This document shows positions 34,189-43,453 of a stretch of DNA of 64,000 nucleotides, one piece after another. The position numbers were made by a program, and so were the translations under genes. Each line of letters begins with the position of its first letter. The first letter of the stretch is position 1. Location of the stretch: the NCBI GenBank assembly GCA_002509405.1, contig DAVO01000012.1, positions 1-64,000 on the forward strand. Reading direction: 5' to 3'. The notes under the pieces were generated by a model, which saw nothing but the letters and a program-made list of their open reading frames with translations, was not told where the DNA came from and did not search any database. The stretch is from Methanomassiliicoccaceae archaeon UBA72. GTDB taxonomy: Archaea; Thermoplasmatota; Thermoplasmata; Methanomassiliicoccales; Methanomethylophilaceae.

Positions 34189-35997
34189 ATGGACTGTATC
34201 AGGAAAAAGGTTGAAGAGGAGGTCAGGAGGGGGACGATAGGTTCCAATCACGGCTGCCCCTATCATCCTAGCCATTTCATCGGCCAGGACTGCACATTCT
34301 GCTTCTGCCCGTTCTATCCATGCGAGGACGGAAAACTCGGCAAGTTCATCGGTTCCAGACGCGGCAAGCAGATATGGGACTGCTCCGACTGCCTATTCAT
34401 CCACAGAAAGGAGGTCGTCGGTTTCGTCATGGAAGAGATCAGGCGCTCCGGGTTCGGGGAATGCGGCGACAAGAGGATGACAGAGATATTTTCCGAAGCG
34501 AAGGAGAAATTCTGGCGCAGAGGCAGACCGGTCATGGTCCTGGGCGCCACGTCGGACGCCGGAAAGTCTGTGACGGCAGCCGCTATGTGCAGGATCTTTC
34601 TCAGGAGGGGTTTCGTCACGGCTCCTTTCAAATCACAGAACATGAGCCTTAACTCCAAGGTCACCAGGACAGGTTCCGAGATAGCCATGATACAGGCCCT
34701 CCAGGCGCAGGCCGCAGGCCTGAAGAACACGGACTACCACATGAATCCGATACTCATGAAGCCCAAGGGCGACATGGTATCGCAGGTGGTGGTGGAGGGG
34801 AAGCCGCTGGGAGATTACGACGTCAGGTCATATTATTCCGATTTCGTGCCCGGACCGGGCAGAGATGCGGTAAAAAGAAACATAGACTTTCTCCTCGACA
34901 GGTACGACATCGTCGTCATGGAGGGCGCCGGGTCCCCCGCCGAGATCAACATCTACGATTCGGACATAGCTAACATGCAGGCCGCGGAGATCGCGGATGC
35001 AAACTGCGTCCTGGTCGTCAACGCCGAATGGGGAGGCGCCTTCGCATACGCGCTCGGCACCGTCGAACTCATCCCGGAGAAGGACAGGAAACGGATCAAG
35101 GGCATAATAATCAACAACGTCAGAGGGGACGTGGAGAAGATGAGGCCGGGGGCGGAGGAGCTGGAGAAGATGCTGGGCATACCTGTGCTGGGAATCGTCC
35201 CCCATGCGGATGTGAAGCTTCCCAGCGAGGACTCGGAGAGCTTCCGCGGCTCACGGACCGTTGGCACGGGCTCCGTGCGCGTGGCGGTAGTCAAATTCCC
35301 GCGCATATCCAATTTCACCGATCTGGACCCACTGTTCCTCGAGGATACGACCATCGTCTTCGCCGACAGGCCAGAGGAGTTCGAAGGTGCGGACGCCATC
35401 GTGCTCCCCGGTACCAAGAACACTATTTCAGACCTCGAATGGATGAAAGAGAAAGGCATAGCCGCGAAGATATCTTCCATGAAGGGCAAGGTACCGATCA
35501 TCGGGCTTTGCGGCGGATATCAGATGATGGGGTCGAAGCTGTCCGACCCCAACGGGATCGAGGGCGGGAGGCCGTCGGAGACCGAAGGCCTGGGATTCTT
35601 CGAGAATGTCACAAGGTGGGAAGCCTACGACAAATGCGTGAGGCAGGCGCGGGGCAATATAATCTCCACAGGCGGCGATGTCACCGGGTACGAGATACAC
35701 ATGGGCATGACGGACGTTAAAGAAAAGCCGCTGTTCTCTCTGGAGCGTTTCCCGGACAACGTCGAAGAGGGTTCCCTCAAGGAGGAAGAGATGCTGTTCG
35801 GGACGTACCTGCACGGGGTTTTTGACACCCAGGACTTCAGGAGGTATTTCCTCTCATTCGTGAAAGGCGGCCGTCCGGTCGCCGATAACGTAGATTACCG
35901 GGAATATGTGGACATAAACCTGGACAAGCTGGCCGACGTGTTCGAGGAGGCTCTGGACATGGACAAGGTAATGGAAATCGTGGGAGAGGTAAGATGA
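34189..35997 (+). CDS. cobQ: Cobyric acid synthase with N-terminal cysteine-rich domain
   Basis: This 602-residue protein amidates the corrin ring (b, d, e, g side chains) in cobalamin synthesis. Residues 1-90 form a cysteine-rich small domain (GQDCTFCFCPFYPC, WDCSDCLFIHR), usually a separate protein near cobalamin genes. The ATP-dependent synthetase domain follows with P-loop GATSDAGKS (119-127) and EGAGSPAEIN. The C-terminal class I glutaminase has GLCGGYQMMG (nucleophile Cys 441) and YLHGVF (His 542). A TATA-like AAATATTATATTGG lies about 30 bases upstream. It overlaps the next gene by 4 bases. Confidence 0.94.
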   Translation: MDCIRKKVEEEVRRGTIGSNHGCPYHPSHFIGQDCTFCFCPFYPCEDGKLGKFIGSRRGKQIWDCSDCLFIHRKEVVGFVMEEIRRSGFGECGDKRMTEIFSEAKEKFWRRGRPVMVLGATSDAGKSVTAAAMCRIFLRRGFVTAPFKSQNMSLNSKVTRTGSEIAMIQALQAQAAGLKNTDYHMNPILMKPKGDMVSQVVVEGKPLGDYDVRSYYSDFVPGPGRDAVKRNIDFLLDRYDIVVMEGAGSPAEINIYDSDIANMQAAEIADANCVLVVNAEWGGAFAYALGTVELIPEKDRKRIKGIIINNVRGDVEKMRPGAEELEKMLGIPVLGIVPHADVKLPSEDSESFRGSRTVGTGSVRVAVVKFPRISNFTDLDPLFLEDTTIVFADRPEEFEGADAIVLPGTKNTISDLEWMKEKGIAAKISSMKGKVPIIGLCGGYQMMGSKLSDPNGIEGGRPSETEGLGFFENVTRWEAYDKCVRQARGNIISTGGDVTGYEIHMGMTDVKEKPLFSLERFPDNVEEGSLKEEEMLFGTYLHGVFDTQDFRRYFLSFVKGGRPVADNVDYREYVDINLDKLADVFEEALDMDKVMEIVGEVR

Positions 35998-36827
35998 AGG
36001 TGCTTTTCCTGGGTACGGCCTCGGGGGCGGGCAAGACCACCGTCACGGCGATGTACTGCAGATATCTGGCCCGCAGAGGTGTCCGCGTCGCGCCGTTCAA
36101 GGCTTCCAACCTCTCGCTGAACTCGTATGCAACCTCCGAGGGAGGGGAGATAGGCATCGGGCAGGCATTCCAGGCGCTGGCCGCCGGAATAGTCCCGGTC
36201 ACGGACATGAACCCCATACTGCTGAAGCCGGGAGGCGGAGGCAGGATGCAGGTCGTCCTGAACGGGAAGCCGTGTTCCGATGTGACGGACGGCAGGCCGA
36301 TGGACATCGCTAAGGCCACTTCGGAGGCGTGCAAGGCCTACGACAGGCTCAGGGAGAGGTTCGACGCCGTGGTCTGCGAAGGCTCGGGATCCCCGGCAGA
36401 GATAAATCTCAGGGACAGGGACATCGCCAACATCGGGATGATGCGCGAAAGGAACATCCCCGCAGTGCTGGTGGGGGACATCGAGAGGGGAGGGGTTTTC
36501 GCGGCCCTGTACGGAACATGGAAGCTGGTGCCCGAGGAGCAGCGCGGACTGTTGAAGGGATTCATGATCAACCGTTTCCGCGGAGATCCGACGATACTCG
36601 GCAGCGGCATCGCCCGCATAGAAGAGATCACAGGAATGAAGTGCCTGGGGGTAATGCCTTACGCAGACCTGAGGTTCCCGGAGGAGGACTCGCTGTCGGA
36701 CTCCCGGGGAAGGATGTCCGGAAAAGACGTAAGCTCCGCATTCCTCGACAATCTGGACTCCCTGATCGGCGAGGCGGAGCGTTCAGGTTTCGATTTCGAA
36801 GCGCTGAACGCGATTGCGGAAGAATGA
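35994..36827 (+). CDS. CobQ-like synthetase domain paralogue lacking the glutaminase
   Basis: This 277-residue protein parallels the first half of CobQ: P-loop GTASGAGKTTVTAMYC (8-23), PFKASNLSLNSYAT, MNPILLKPGG, CEGSGSPAEINLRDRDIANIGM, and VGDIERGGVFAALYGTW. It stops before any glutamine amidotransferase domain. It is translationally coupled (ATGA overlap) to full-length cobQ. It could borrow the CobQ glutaminase, use ammonia directly, or act on another substrate. The P-loop and Mg-binding residues look intact, so it is not an obvious pseudogene. Confidence 0.85.
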   Translation: MKVLFLGTASGAGKTTVTAMYCRYLARRGVRVAPFKASNLSLNSYATSEGGEIGIGQAFQALAAGIVPVTDMNPILLKPGGGGRMQVVLNGKPCSDVTDGRPMDIAKATSEACKAYDRLRERFDAVVCEGSGSPAEINLRDRDIANIGMMRERNIPAVLVGDIERGGVFAALYGTWKLVPEEQRGLLKGFMINRFRGDPTILGSGIARIEEITGMKCLGVMPYADLRFPEEDSLSDSRGRMSGKDVSSAFLDNLDSLIGEAERSGFDFEALNAIAEE

Positions 36828-37022
36828 TCATCCGCCGGACGCGACTTTGATCGCCCTGATGACCATCCCGTCCTCGAGAGGCGTGTCGGAAGGCACAGGG
36901 GTCCCTCCGACCAGGAACAGGAAGGCGTTCGGAAGCAGGCCCATGGACCAGAAGGCTTCGCCTACCGTCCCCTCGGCGGCCACCGCTGTATCCTTTCCGT
37001 ACATGGAGATCGTCGCGCTCAC
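36828..37022 (-). CDS. ThiS/MoaD/SAMP-like beta-grasp ubiquitin-like protein
   Basis: This 64-residue protein ends in ASGG, the di-glycine tail that ubiquitin-like sulfur carriers and modifiers use for adenylation. The sequence fits a small beta-grasp fold: MSATISMYGK strand, GTVGEAFWSMGL helix, FLFLVGGTPVPSDTPLEDGMVIRAI strands with the typical DGD-like turn. It could donate sulfur for thiamine, molybdopterin or tRNA thiolation, or tag proteins like archaeal SAMPs. No E1-like enzyme is nearby. It is convergent with the cobQ paralogue. Confidence 0.75.
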   Translation of the reverse strand: MSATISMYGKDTAVAAEGTVGEAFWSMGLLPNAFLFLVGGTPVPSDTPLEDGMVIRAIKVASGG

Positions 37023-37096
37023 AGATGCATATCGGGCGGTTCGGTTGATATTTCTTTTGATTGCCGTTTTTATAAAACGAATGCTATCGGGCAGCG

Positions 37097-37369
37097 ATGA
37101 TAACGGCGGTCCCTATGATGGTCTTCGTCACAGTTTCGTCCGTGTTCATGGCGACGGGAGACATTTCGACTTTCGCTCCCGCCCTTGCGCCCTCTGGATT
37201 CGCGGCGGCGCTGGACCCGTCTACGATGACCGTCTCACAGCTGTTAAGATACTATAGTCAGGCGCTCGTTCCCGCCGCTGTCCTATGTGCATTCTCGTAC
37301 GCTTTGTATAAATTGATAAAGTACGCCCGTTTCAAGGACGGCTTCGAAGAGGAGGTCCGCCGTAAATGA
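37097..37369 (+). CDS. Small two-helix membrane protein, function unknown
   Basis: This 90-residue protein has an N-terminal hydrophobic segment (TAVPMMVFVTVSSVFMATG), an outer loop, and a second helix (QALVPAAVLCAFSYALYKLI), followed by a charged cytoplasmic tail (KYARFKDGFEEEVRRK). TTTATAAAAC at about 37069-37078 gives a good TATA box. The ATGA overlap with the following DnaQ-like exonuclease gene shows they form one transcription unit. I do not recognise the family. Confidence 0.72.
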   Translation: MITAVPMMVFVTVSSVFMATGDISTFAPALAPSGFAAALDPSTMTVSQLLRYYSQALVPAAVLCAFSYALYKLIKYARFKDGFEEEVRRK

Positions 37370-37971
37370 CCACCCTTGACAGCTTCTTCGCCGGGGAGAT
37401 ATACGTGCTCGACACCGAGACCACGGGACTCAAAGGCCATCCTTACGACGTGATAGTGGACATCGCGGTCTGCAGAGTGGATCTTGACGAAGGCACCGTG
37501 GAGCCGGCGTACTCTTCGGTGGTGGGGTATGACACGTCCGAGTGGAACGAATATCGCCGCACCGCATGGATATTCGAGAACACGGATATGACGCTCGACA
37601 TGGTCGATTCGGCACCACCCCTTCAGGAAGTGGTCTCCGACGTACGCAGACTCCTGAAAGGGAAGAGGGTGACTTCTTACAATACGGAATATGACATGGG
37701 AAAGTTCCTCTACCACGAGCCATGGAGCATGAAAGGCCTCTTTACCGAGTGCAAGGACATAATGAAGGCCGCCACTCCGATATGCAAAGTGCCCAGCCAA
37801 TATTACGGAAGACAGTACCAATTCCCCAAACTGGACCTCGCTTACGAAAAGATAGTCGATGGCGACCCGGCGGGGATAAACGGTGTGCAGGCCCACAGGG
37901 CGATGTCCGATGCAATGGTGGCGTCGCACATAATGGTCCGCATGTTCCGCGACGGGACTTATTCGCCCTGA
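37366..37971 (+). CDS. DnaQ-family (DEDDh) 3'-5' exonuclease
   Basis: This 201-residue protein carries all DEDDh motifs: Exo I LDTETTG (Asp 16, Glu 18), Exo II SYNTEYD (Asp 110), and Exo III HRAMSDA (His 177, Asp 182). It should remove nucleotides from DNA or RNA 3' ends with two metal ions. No polymerase domain is attached, so it may trim or proofread in trans. A paralogue 9 kb away (46246-46800) has lost all these residues. Its 3' end overlaps the convergent P-type ATPase gene by 13 bases. Confidence 0.9.
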   Translation: MTTLDSFFAGEIYVLDTETTGLKGHPYDVIVDIAVCRVDLDEGTVEPAYSSVVGYDTSEWNEYRRTAWIFENTDMTLDMVDSAPPLQEVVSDVRRLLKGKRVTSYNTEYDMGKFLYHEPWSMKGLFTECKDIMKAATPICKVPSQYYGRQYQFPKLDLAYEKIVDGDPAGINGVQAHRAMSDAMVASHIMVRMFRDGTYSP

Positions 37972-40559
37972 TCCGGGGCGTCGTCCTCTTTCATGCTCTT
38001 TTCCAGTTCCTTTTCCAGCTTCTTGTTGAACCAGGTCTCGGTGCGTATCGAAAGGAAAGAGAACATCCCGCTGCGGAGAGCGGCCCTGAGGACGAACAGC
38101 CATACCAGGACCAGGCCGATTATCGGGATGTAATATTCCGGCGGGAACACGGCGGTGGAGATCGCCTTGATGACGAAGAAGCGGGTCTCGGGAACGAAGT
38201 AAACGCAGGAGAACAGCAGGAGGAGCAGGCCGACCAGCAGCGTAGGCTTGACGTCTCTGGTGACCCTGCCGTCGACAGATAGGAACCTGTGCATGGGTTG
38301 CACGAGCAGGAGCTCCGCGATCCCTGCGAGCATCACGAAGAACAGCATGGCGTTGCGGGCGTTGATCTCCCTTATGTCGTTCTCGAACATCTCTATCGTT
38401 GCGTTCTGTCCCGCCAGATCCAGGGATCTGACGAGGTCGATGTACGGAATCCCCGCCGATTCGGCCATGGCGTGATAGTCTATGTTTATGAAAGCCCCGG
38501 TCCCGAAGTAGAAGACCAGGTAGATGGCGATACCGAACACCCCGATCAGGAACGCCGACGGTATCGCGAAACGGATCACCTCCGGTAGGACCATATCTCC
38601 GTTGTCATCCGGCTTCGCCCACAGTGTCATAAGGAACGCGGATATGGATACCGTGAGAAGGGCGTACATTGTGTTCTGGATCGGAAGCAACGGCGAGTTG
38701 CCCACTATCAGAAGGGCAAAAACGATCAGGAACACCAGGGTGAAGTTCCTGGTCAGATAGACCTTGAGTATGTCCCTCATGCCCGTCACCGTCCTTCTGC
38801 CCTCCATCAGCGCCTTGGGGAGGGCTGCAAAGTTGTCCTTCATCAGGACCATGTCCGCGGCCCCGCGGGCAGCTCCGCTCCCGCTCTCCAAAGCAATGCC
38901 TACCTGGGCGGCCTTTATGGCCTTGACGTCGTTGACCCCGTCGCCAACCATGGCCACGTACCGGTTGCTCAGTTTCAGGGTATCGATCACGACCTCCTTG
39001 TGGTCAGGTCTCATGCGTCCGAATATGTTCGTGGAAAGTATGGCATTCGTCCTCTCCCTGCCATCAAGGGCGTCCAGCTGTTCCCCTGATATTATCTTCC
39101 TCTCCCCCGGTATCTCGGCGATGCTGAAAAGTGCATTCACAGTCTCCGGGTCGTCTCCGGATATGACCTTTATGTCGATGCCGTTCTTCATGAAGATCTC
39201 CATCGTCTCCCTGCAGTCGGCGCGTATCTCGTCGGCGATGGCGGCCACGCCTATCACCTCAAGGCCGTTCGGGATCGTCGGTTCGTCTCCCTCGAAAAGT
39301 CCGCCCTTCCCCTCGCACAGCACAACGTTCCTGAGGCCCTGCCTGGAAAGCGTGGCGACGGTCCCCTGTACGCTTTCGCCGTCGGCGACCTTTCCCTTGA
39401 GCATGTCCCATGCACCCATGACCACCACTTGATCCGCCCCATCCACCATCGTCCTTACGGCGCTGTACTTTCTATCGGAGGAGAATTGAATTTCTTCAAT
39501 CAGATCGCTCCTTTCGGACCCGAATTCGGCCTCCAGCACCTCAACGGTGCGGTTGCGGCTTCCGGTGGAGCCCAAGAAGACCCTTATCAATTTCCTGGCT
39601 TCGGTTTCGTCCATCGAGAAGTACATTTTCTTGAATATCAGACGGTTTGTGGTTATGGTCCCCGTCTTGTCCATGCAAACAGTGTTAACATGGCTCATCG
39701 ACTCGACCGAGTTGGACCTCTGAAGGAGGACACCTGTGTCGGCCATCCGTATGGCCACTATCATGTAGGTCAGCGTTATCAGCAGGAAGAGCGCGATAGG
39801 TACGATGTCGAGTATGATGGTGGCTGTCTTCAGGAGCTCGTTGAGGGTGGTGCTGGCCCCCGAAACCAGCTTGAGGACTGTGTAAATGACCAGTATTAGC
39901 GCTGCGACCGAGATGAGGAGCTGCGTCACGGCAGTCGTCTCCATCTGCAGAGGCGTCTTCTTTTTCTTGTAGCTGCGGGCACTGACCAGCATCTTAGAGG
40001 CGTAGGTATCGGATCCAAGTGCCGAGGCCCTGTAGTACGCCTCCCCCGTCACGCAGTAAGAGCCGGAGAATATCGTGTCGCCCATATGTTTCCTCACGGG
40101 GCTGGACTCTCCGCTCAGGGCGGCCTCGTCCATCTCCAGCGACCGCATCTCTATGAGCTCGCCGTCCACGAGCGCCTGGTCGCCGGAGGTCAGGCGTATT
40201 ACGTCGTCCATGACGATCTGGGACTGGTCTATCTCGACCTCCCTGCCGTCCCTTATCACCGTGACCTTGGGCCGGAGGAGCAACGCTATCTTGTCCAGTC
40301 TGTGCTTGGCCTTGATCTCCTGCAGGGTCGAGACGAGTATGTTCAGCGCTATGATCCCCGTGGCGGAGATGGCACTTGTGTACTCCTGCAGAAGATAGAG
40401 CGCGACGCCGAGCAGCATGAGTATGAGGTTGAACCAGTTCAGGAAGTTCTCGACGAATATGTCCCTGTAGCTCCTGCTGACAGATGACTCTACCCTGTTA
40501 ACCAAGCCAGAAGCCCTTCGCTGATTCACCTCATCGGCGCTAAGGCCGCGGACCGCCAT
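37959..40559 (-). CDS. P-type cation-transporting ATPase
   Basis: This 866-residue membrane pump has the actuator-domain DEAALSGESSPV motif, the phosphorylation site MDKTGTIT, the ATP-binding region, and the hinge MVGDGVNDVKAIKAA. About ten membrane helices are arranged 2+2+6. The helix-4 region reads DIVPIALFLLITLTYM. It lacks N-terminal CxxC metal domains, so a P2- or P3-like cation pump rather than a copper or zinc exporter is likely; the ion is not determinable. I prefer the ATG at 40559 over 40574, given a minus-strand TTTTATAAG at about 40580-40588. Confidence 0.9.
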   Translation of the reverse strand: MAVRGLSADEVNQRRASGLVNRVESSVSRSYRDIFVENFLNWFNLILMLLGVALYLLQEYTSAISATGIIALNILVSTLQEIKAKHRLDKIALLLRPKVTVIRDGREVEIDQSQIVMDDVIRLTSGDQALVDGELIEMRSLEMDEAALSGESSPVRKHMGDTIFSGSYCVTGEAYYRASALGSDTYASKMLVSARSYKKKKTPLQMETTAVTQLLISVAALILVIYTVLKLVSGASTTLNELLKTATIILDIVPIALFLLITLTYMIVAIRMADTGVLLQRSNSVESMSHVNTVCMDKTGTITTNRLIFKKMYFSMDETEARKLIRVFLGSTGSRNRTVEVLEAEFGSERSDLIEEIQFSSDRKYSAVRTMVDGADQVVVMGAWDMLKGKVADGESVQGTVATLSRQGLRNVVLCEGKGGLFEGDEPTIPNGLEVIGVAAIADEIRADCRETMEIFMKNGIDIKVISGDDPETVNALFSIAEIPGERKIISGEQLDALDGRERTNAILSTNIFGRMRPDHKEVVIDTLKLSNRYVAMVGDGVNDVKAIKAAQVGIALESGSGAARGAADMVLMKDNFAALPKALMEGRRTVTGMRDILKVYLTRNFTLVFLIVFALLIVGNSPLLPIQNTMYALLTVSISAFLMTLWAKPDDNGDMVLPEVIRFAIPSAFLIGVFGIAIYLVFYFGTGAFINIDYHAMAESAGIPYIDLVRSLDLAGQNATIEMFENDIREINARNAMLFFVMLAGIAELLLVQPMHRFLSVDGRVTRDVKPTLLVGLLLLLFSCVYFVPETRFFVIKAISTAVFPPEYYIPIIGLVLVWLFVLRAALRSGMFSFLSIRTETWFNKKLEKELEKSMKEDDAPDQGE

Positions 40560-40579
40560 GAAACGTGAACCCAATCCGC

Positions 40580-43453
40580 TTATAAAATCATCTGTACAGC
40601 CGATTCAATTTCTTCTCTGGGTATTGGTTCGAATTCAACCCTTTCGCCTATCGATACGAAGTCGATGACACACCTCGCCGGCCTCTTGTAGTAGCCCTCC
40701 GCCGCAAGTGCGTAGACGCTCAGCTGAAGCATGTATGCGTCCATGTTGTTTTTTGACACGTCGGTCTTGTAGTCATGCACCTCTATACGGTCCGGATAAA
40801 GTGCCAGAAGGTCTATGTAACCGCTGAGGGAAACGCCAAGTCCGTTAAGGGGCAGCATGCAATGGACCTCTGCCAGTACGAGGTCGGCGTCGGCGACGGA
40901 TGCAAGGACCTCTTTCACGGCGGGGGTCTCGGGATATTTCTCCCTAGGCTCGATGCCCTTGGCCAGTCCCTCCGCGGCCGCATGGATCTTCTTCCCGTAC
41001 TCGATCCCCTTCCCCGAAACCTCGTCGGCGCCCTCCTCCGGCGGACCGCCTTCAAAGACCATTATGTCATGGACCCCTATGACCTTGCGACGGGATTCGT
41101 ACGGCGCAGGAACAGGCATAAGGATGTTCCTGTCCTTCTCAGCAAATGCGGGCGCAGGCAGGTCCCCTATGGTTCCCAGGTATTTGTCCCCAGACAGCCC
41201 CGAGATGAATTTGGAGGGCTCGTCCCCGCAGATCATAGTGACGTATTGCTTCGCCCTCGAGATGGCCACGAAAAGGGTGCGGCGCTCTTCGCTGTAGTCT
41301 CTGTCTGCGGCGGTCCTTACCAGTAATGTCTTCCAAGAGCATCCCTTTCTGACGAAACCTCCGTCGGAAACCAGCTCCGTGGTGCATCTCACGCCCTCTG
41401 TCTCGTTGAAATATATCTCGTAATTGTCCTGCGTATAGTTGGGTATTATACGGTTATCCAGCCTGGGTATGATCACTATCGGGTATTCCAGCCCCTTGGA
41501 TTTATGCATGGTCTGGATCAAAACGGCGTCGGAGTTCAGGTCCGCATCTATGCTGTATTTGTTTTTCTCGGCGATGTCGCTCTCGATCATCCTTATCATG
41601 TCCGATATGGTGATCAGGGAGGAACGGTGGGCGGACGAAAGCGTGGTGATGATCGCCTGCGTGACGTCGTTGTTGAGTCCGTAGTATGAAAAAACAGACG
41701 ATATCAGATTGGTCGGCCTGCGTTTCTTCCTTTCCAGGTCATCCCTCAGTTCCGCGACCTCCTTGGGTACATCCGCGAAGTTCCCCCGGTCGCCGCGGAC
41801 TATCTTTCTGACGTCCTCCAGGCCATACTCCATATCGGAAAGGATCCCCACCAGTCCCCAGGGGTCTGTCCTGTTGTTTATGAATTTCAGCCATGCGAGC
41901 AGCAGCTTTCCCTCTCTTGTGGACATTATCTCCACGTCCCCCTGCAGGAAAGCATCCACTCCTCTCGCCCTAGCCTCATCGTAAACGGCGCGGCACATGC
42001 TGCTGTTTCTGCAGATCACAGCGATGTCGCCGTACCTGGGCCTTCTGGCCTCTGTGCCCTCGTGCACAACGTAGTCGCCCGTCACATATTCTATGATCCT
42101 GGAGACCGTCTCCTTCGCCTCTTCGGAAGTCGGCACTTTGACATATCTCACGTGGGTGTCGGTCCCGATGGTGTCGTCGCCCGACGTCAGTTTAGTCACG
42201 GTTTCCGGGTCGAGGGAGACGGTCTCGTCATTGGTCCCCGGCAGACTCAGAACTGCGAACGAGGCGTCGATGATCTCCTGGGAGCTGCGATAGTTCCTGT
42301 CCAGCGAGAGCCTTGTGACCGCAGGTATCCTGAAAGGGATGCGCTCGGTGTCGTCGTTGAGATAAGCGTGCATGGCCACCGCCCGCCGCTCGAAATCGAT
42401 TATGTTGTCGATCGATACGAACCTGAACCCGTATATTCCCTGTTTCCAGTCGCCCACCACGCAGAGGTTGGGCTCCTTGAGCAGCATCAGGGCGATCATC
42501 ATCTGATTCTCGTTGGTGTCCTGGAATTCGTCTATCATCACGTACCTGCAGGACATTCTTTCCCTGACCCCGGCGCTGACATAGAGGATGATGAATGCGA
42601 ACACGGAGTTCAGGCCGTAGGTCAGACGGTCGTCCGCGACCGAACGGCGTATGTATTCGTAGTATACGTCGTGAACGAACCTCAGGAGTTCGGACCTGTC
42701 GTCTTCGGCCGCGGATCTGATTATTTCCGGAGTCACATCTTCTTCCGTAGAAAACAGCGGCATTTCGGGAGAGAAAATCGTCCCTTCCTTGATTTTTTTG
42801 GAGACCGCGTTTATCAGCTTTTTCTTCTTCCTGGCATCGAAGTTCAGCCGCTCGACGGAAGAGGCGTCTCTGCCGATATCTCCCTCGAGGTCCTCCCCCT
42901 CTCTTCCTCCGAACCATCCCTTGCTCAGAGGCACTATGCCTTTGGCCATCAGTTTGTTGATCAAAGCATACATATGGGAAGGCAGAGTGCTGGAGATGAC
43001 CGCTATATCTCCGTATTCGCTTCCGTGTTCCGCGTTGAAACGGTCGAAGAAGTTGCTGAAATACTCTCTGTTAAGCGTTTCGTTCTCCACAAGCGACGCG
43101 CTTCGGGTGAGCCCCTCGCCGAAACCGAGGAAGTCGCTCACGGATTCAGGGGATTCCTTCACTATAGAGTAGCAGAACGAGTCGAATGTTCCGGCCTGGA
43201 TGAGCCTCGTGTCCTTTCCCGTCTCCGTTTTCGCGAGCCCTTCCCTTATGCGCTCCTCCATCTCCGTGGCCGCGTTCTTGGTGAACGTGAGAAGGAGAAT
43301 GTCCTTCGTCTGAATCTCAGGCTTTTTCAAAATGTTGATGTACCTGCTCACGACGGTGAAAGTTTTGCCCGTGCCGGGCCCGGCGTCGACCACGTAGAAG
43401 CCGTCCAGCCCTTCGGCGATGGCCTTCTGGGAATCGTTAGGTTCTTTAGCCAT
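40580..43453 (-). CDS. AddA/UvrD-like helicase-nuclease
   Basis: This 957-residue superfamily I helicase has Q-motif-like NDSQKAIAEG, Walker A AGPGTGKT, TFTKNAATEMEERI, MIDEFQDTNENQ (Walker B), LDRNYRSSQEIIDA, TMHKSKGLEYPIV, and a FVAISRAKQYV motif. The C terminus carries a RecB-type nuclease: GYIDLLALYPDRIEVHDYKTD. That order matches AddA of AddAB double-strand-break resection enzymes. The start at 43453 has a GAGGGGG ribosome-binding site 7 bases upstream and overlaps the 3' end of the AddB-like gene. Confidence 0.88.
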   Translation of the reverse strand: MAKEPNDSQKAIAEGLDGFYVVDAGPGTGKTFTVVSRYINILKKPEIQTKDILLLTFTKNAATEMEERIREGLAKTETGKDTRLIQAGTFDSFCYSIVKESPESVSDFLGFGEGLTRSASLVENETLNREYFSNFFDRFNAEHGSEYGDIAVISSTLPSHMYALINKLMAKGIVPLSKGWFGGREGEDLEGDIGRDASSVERLNFDARKKKKLINAVSKKIKEGTIFSPEMPLFSTEEDVTPEIIRSAAEDDRSELLRFVHDVYYEYIRRSVADDRLTYGLNSVFAFIILYVSAGVRERMSCRYVMIDEFQDTNENQMMIALMLLKEPNLCVVGDWKQGIYGFRFVSIDNIIDFERRAVAMHAYLNDDTERIPFRIPAVTRLSLDRNYRSSQEIIDASFAVLSLPGTNDETVSLDPETVTKLTSGDDTIGTDTHVRYVKVPTSEEAKETVSRIIEYVTGDYVVHEGTEARRPRYGDIAVICRNSSMCRAVYDEARARGVDAFLQGDVEIMSTREGKLLLAWLKFINNRTDPWGLVGILSDMEYGLEDVRKIVRGDRGNFADVPKEVAELRDDLERKKRRPTNLISSVFSYYGLNNDVTQAIITTLSSAHRSSLITISDMIRMIESDIAEKNKYSIDADLNSDAVLIQTMHKSKGLEYPIVIIPRLDNRIIPNYTQDNYEIYFNETEGVRCTTELVSDGGFVRKGCSWKTLLVRTAADRDYSEERRTLFVAISRAKQYVTMICGDEPSKFISGLSGDKYLGTIGDLPAPAFAEKDRNILMPVPAPYESRRKVIGVHDIMVFEGGPPEEGADEVSGKGIEYGKKIHAAAEGLAKGIEPREKYPETPAVKEVLASVADADLVLAEVHCMLPLNGLGVSLSGYIDLLALYPDRIEVHDYKTDVSKNNMDAYMLQLSVYALAAEGYYKRPARCVIDFVSIGERVEFEPIPREEIESAVQMIL

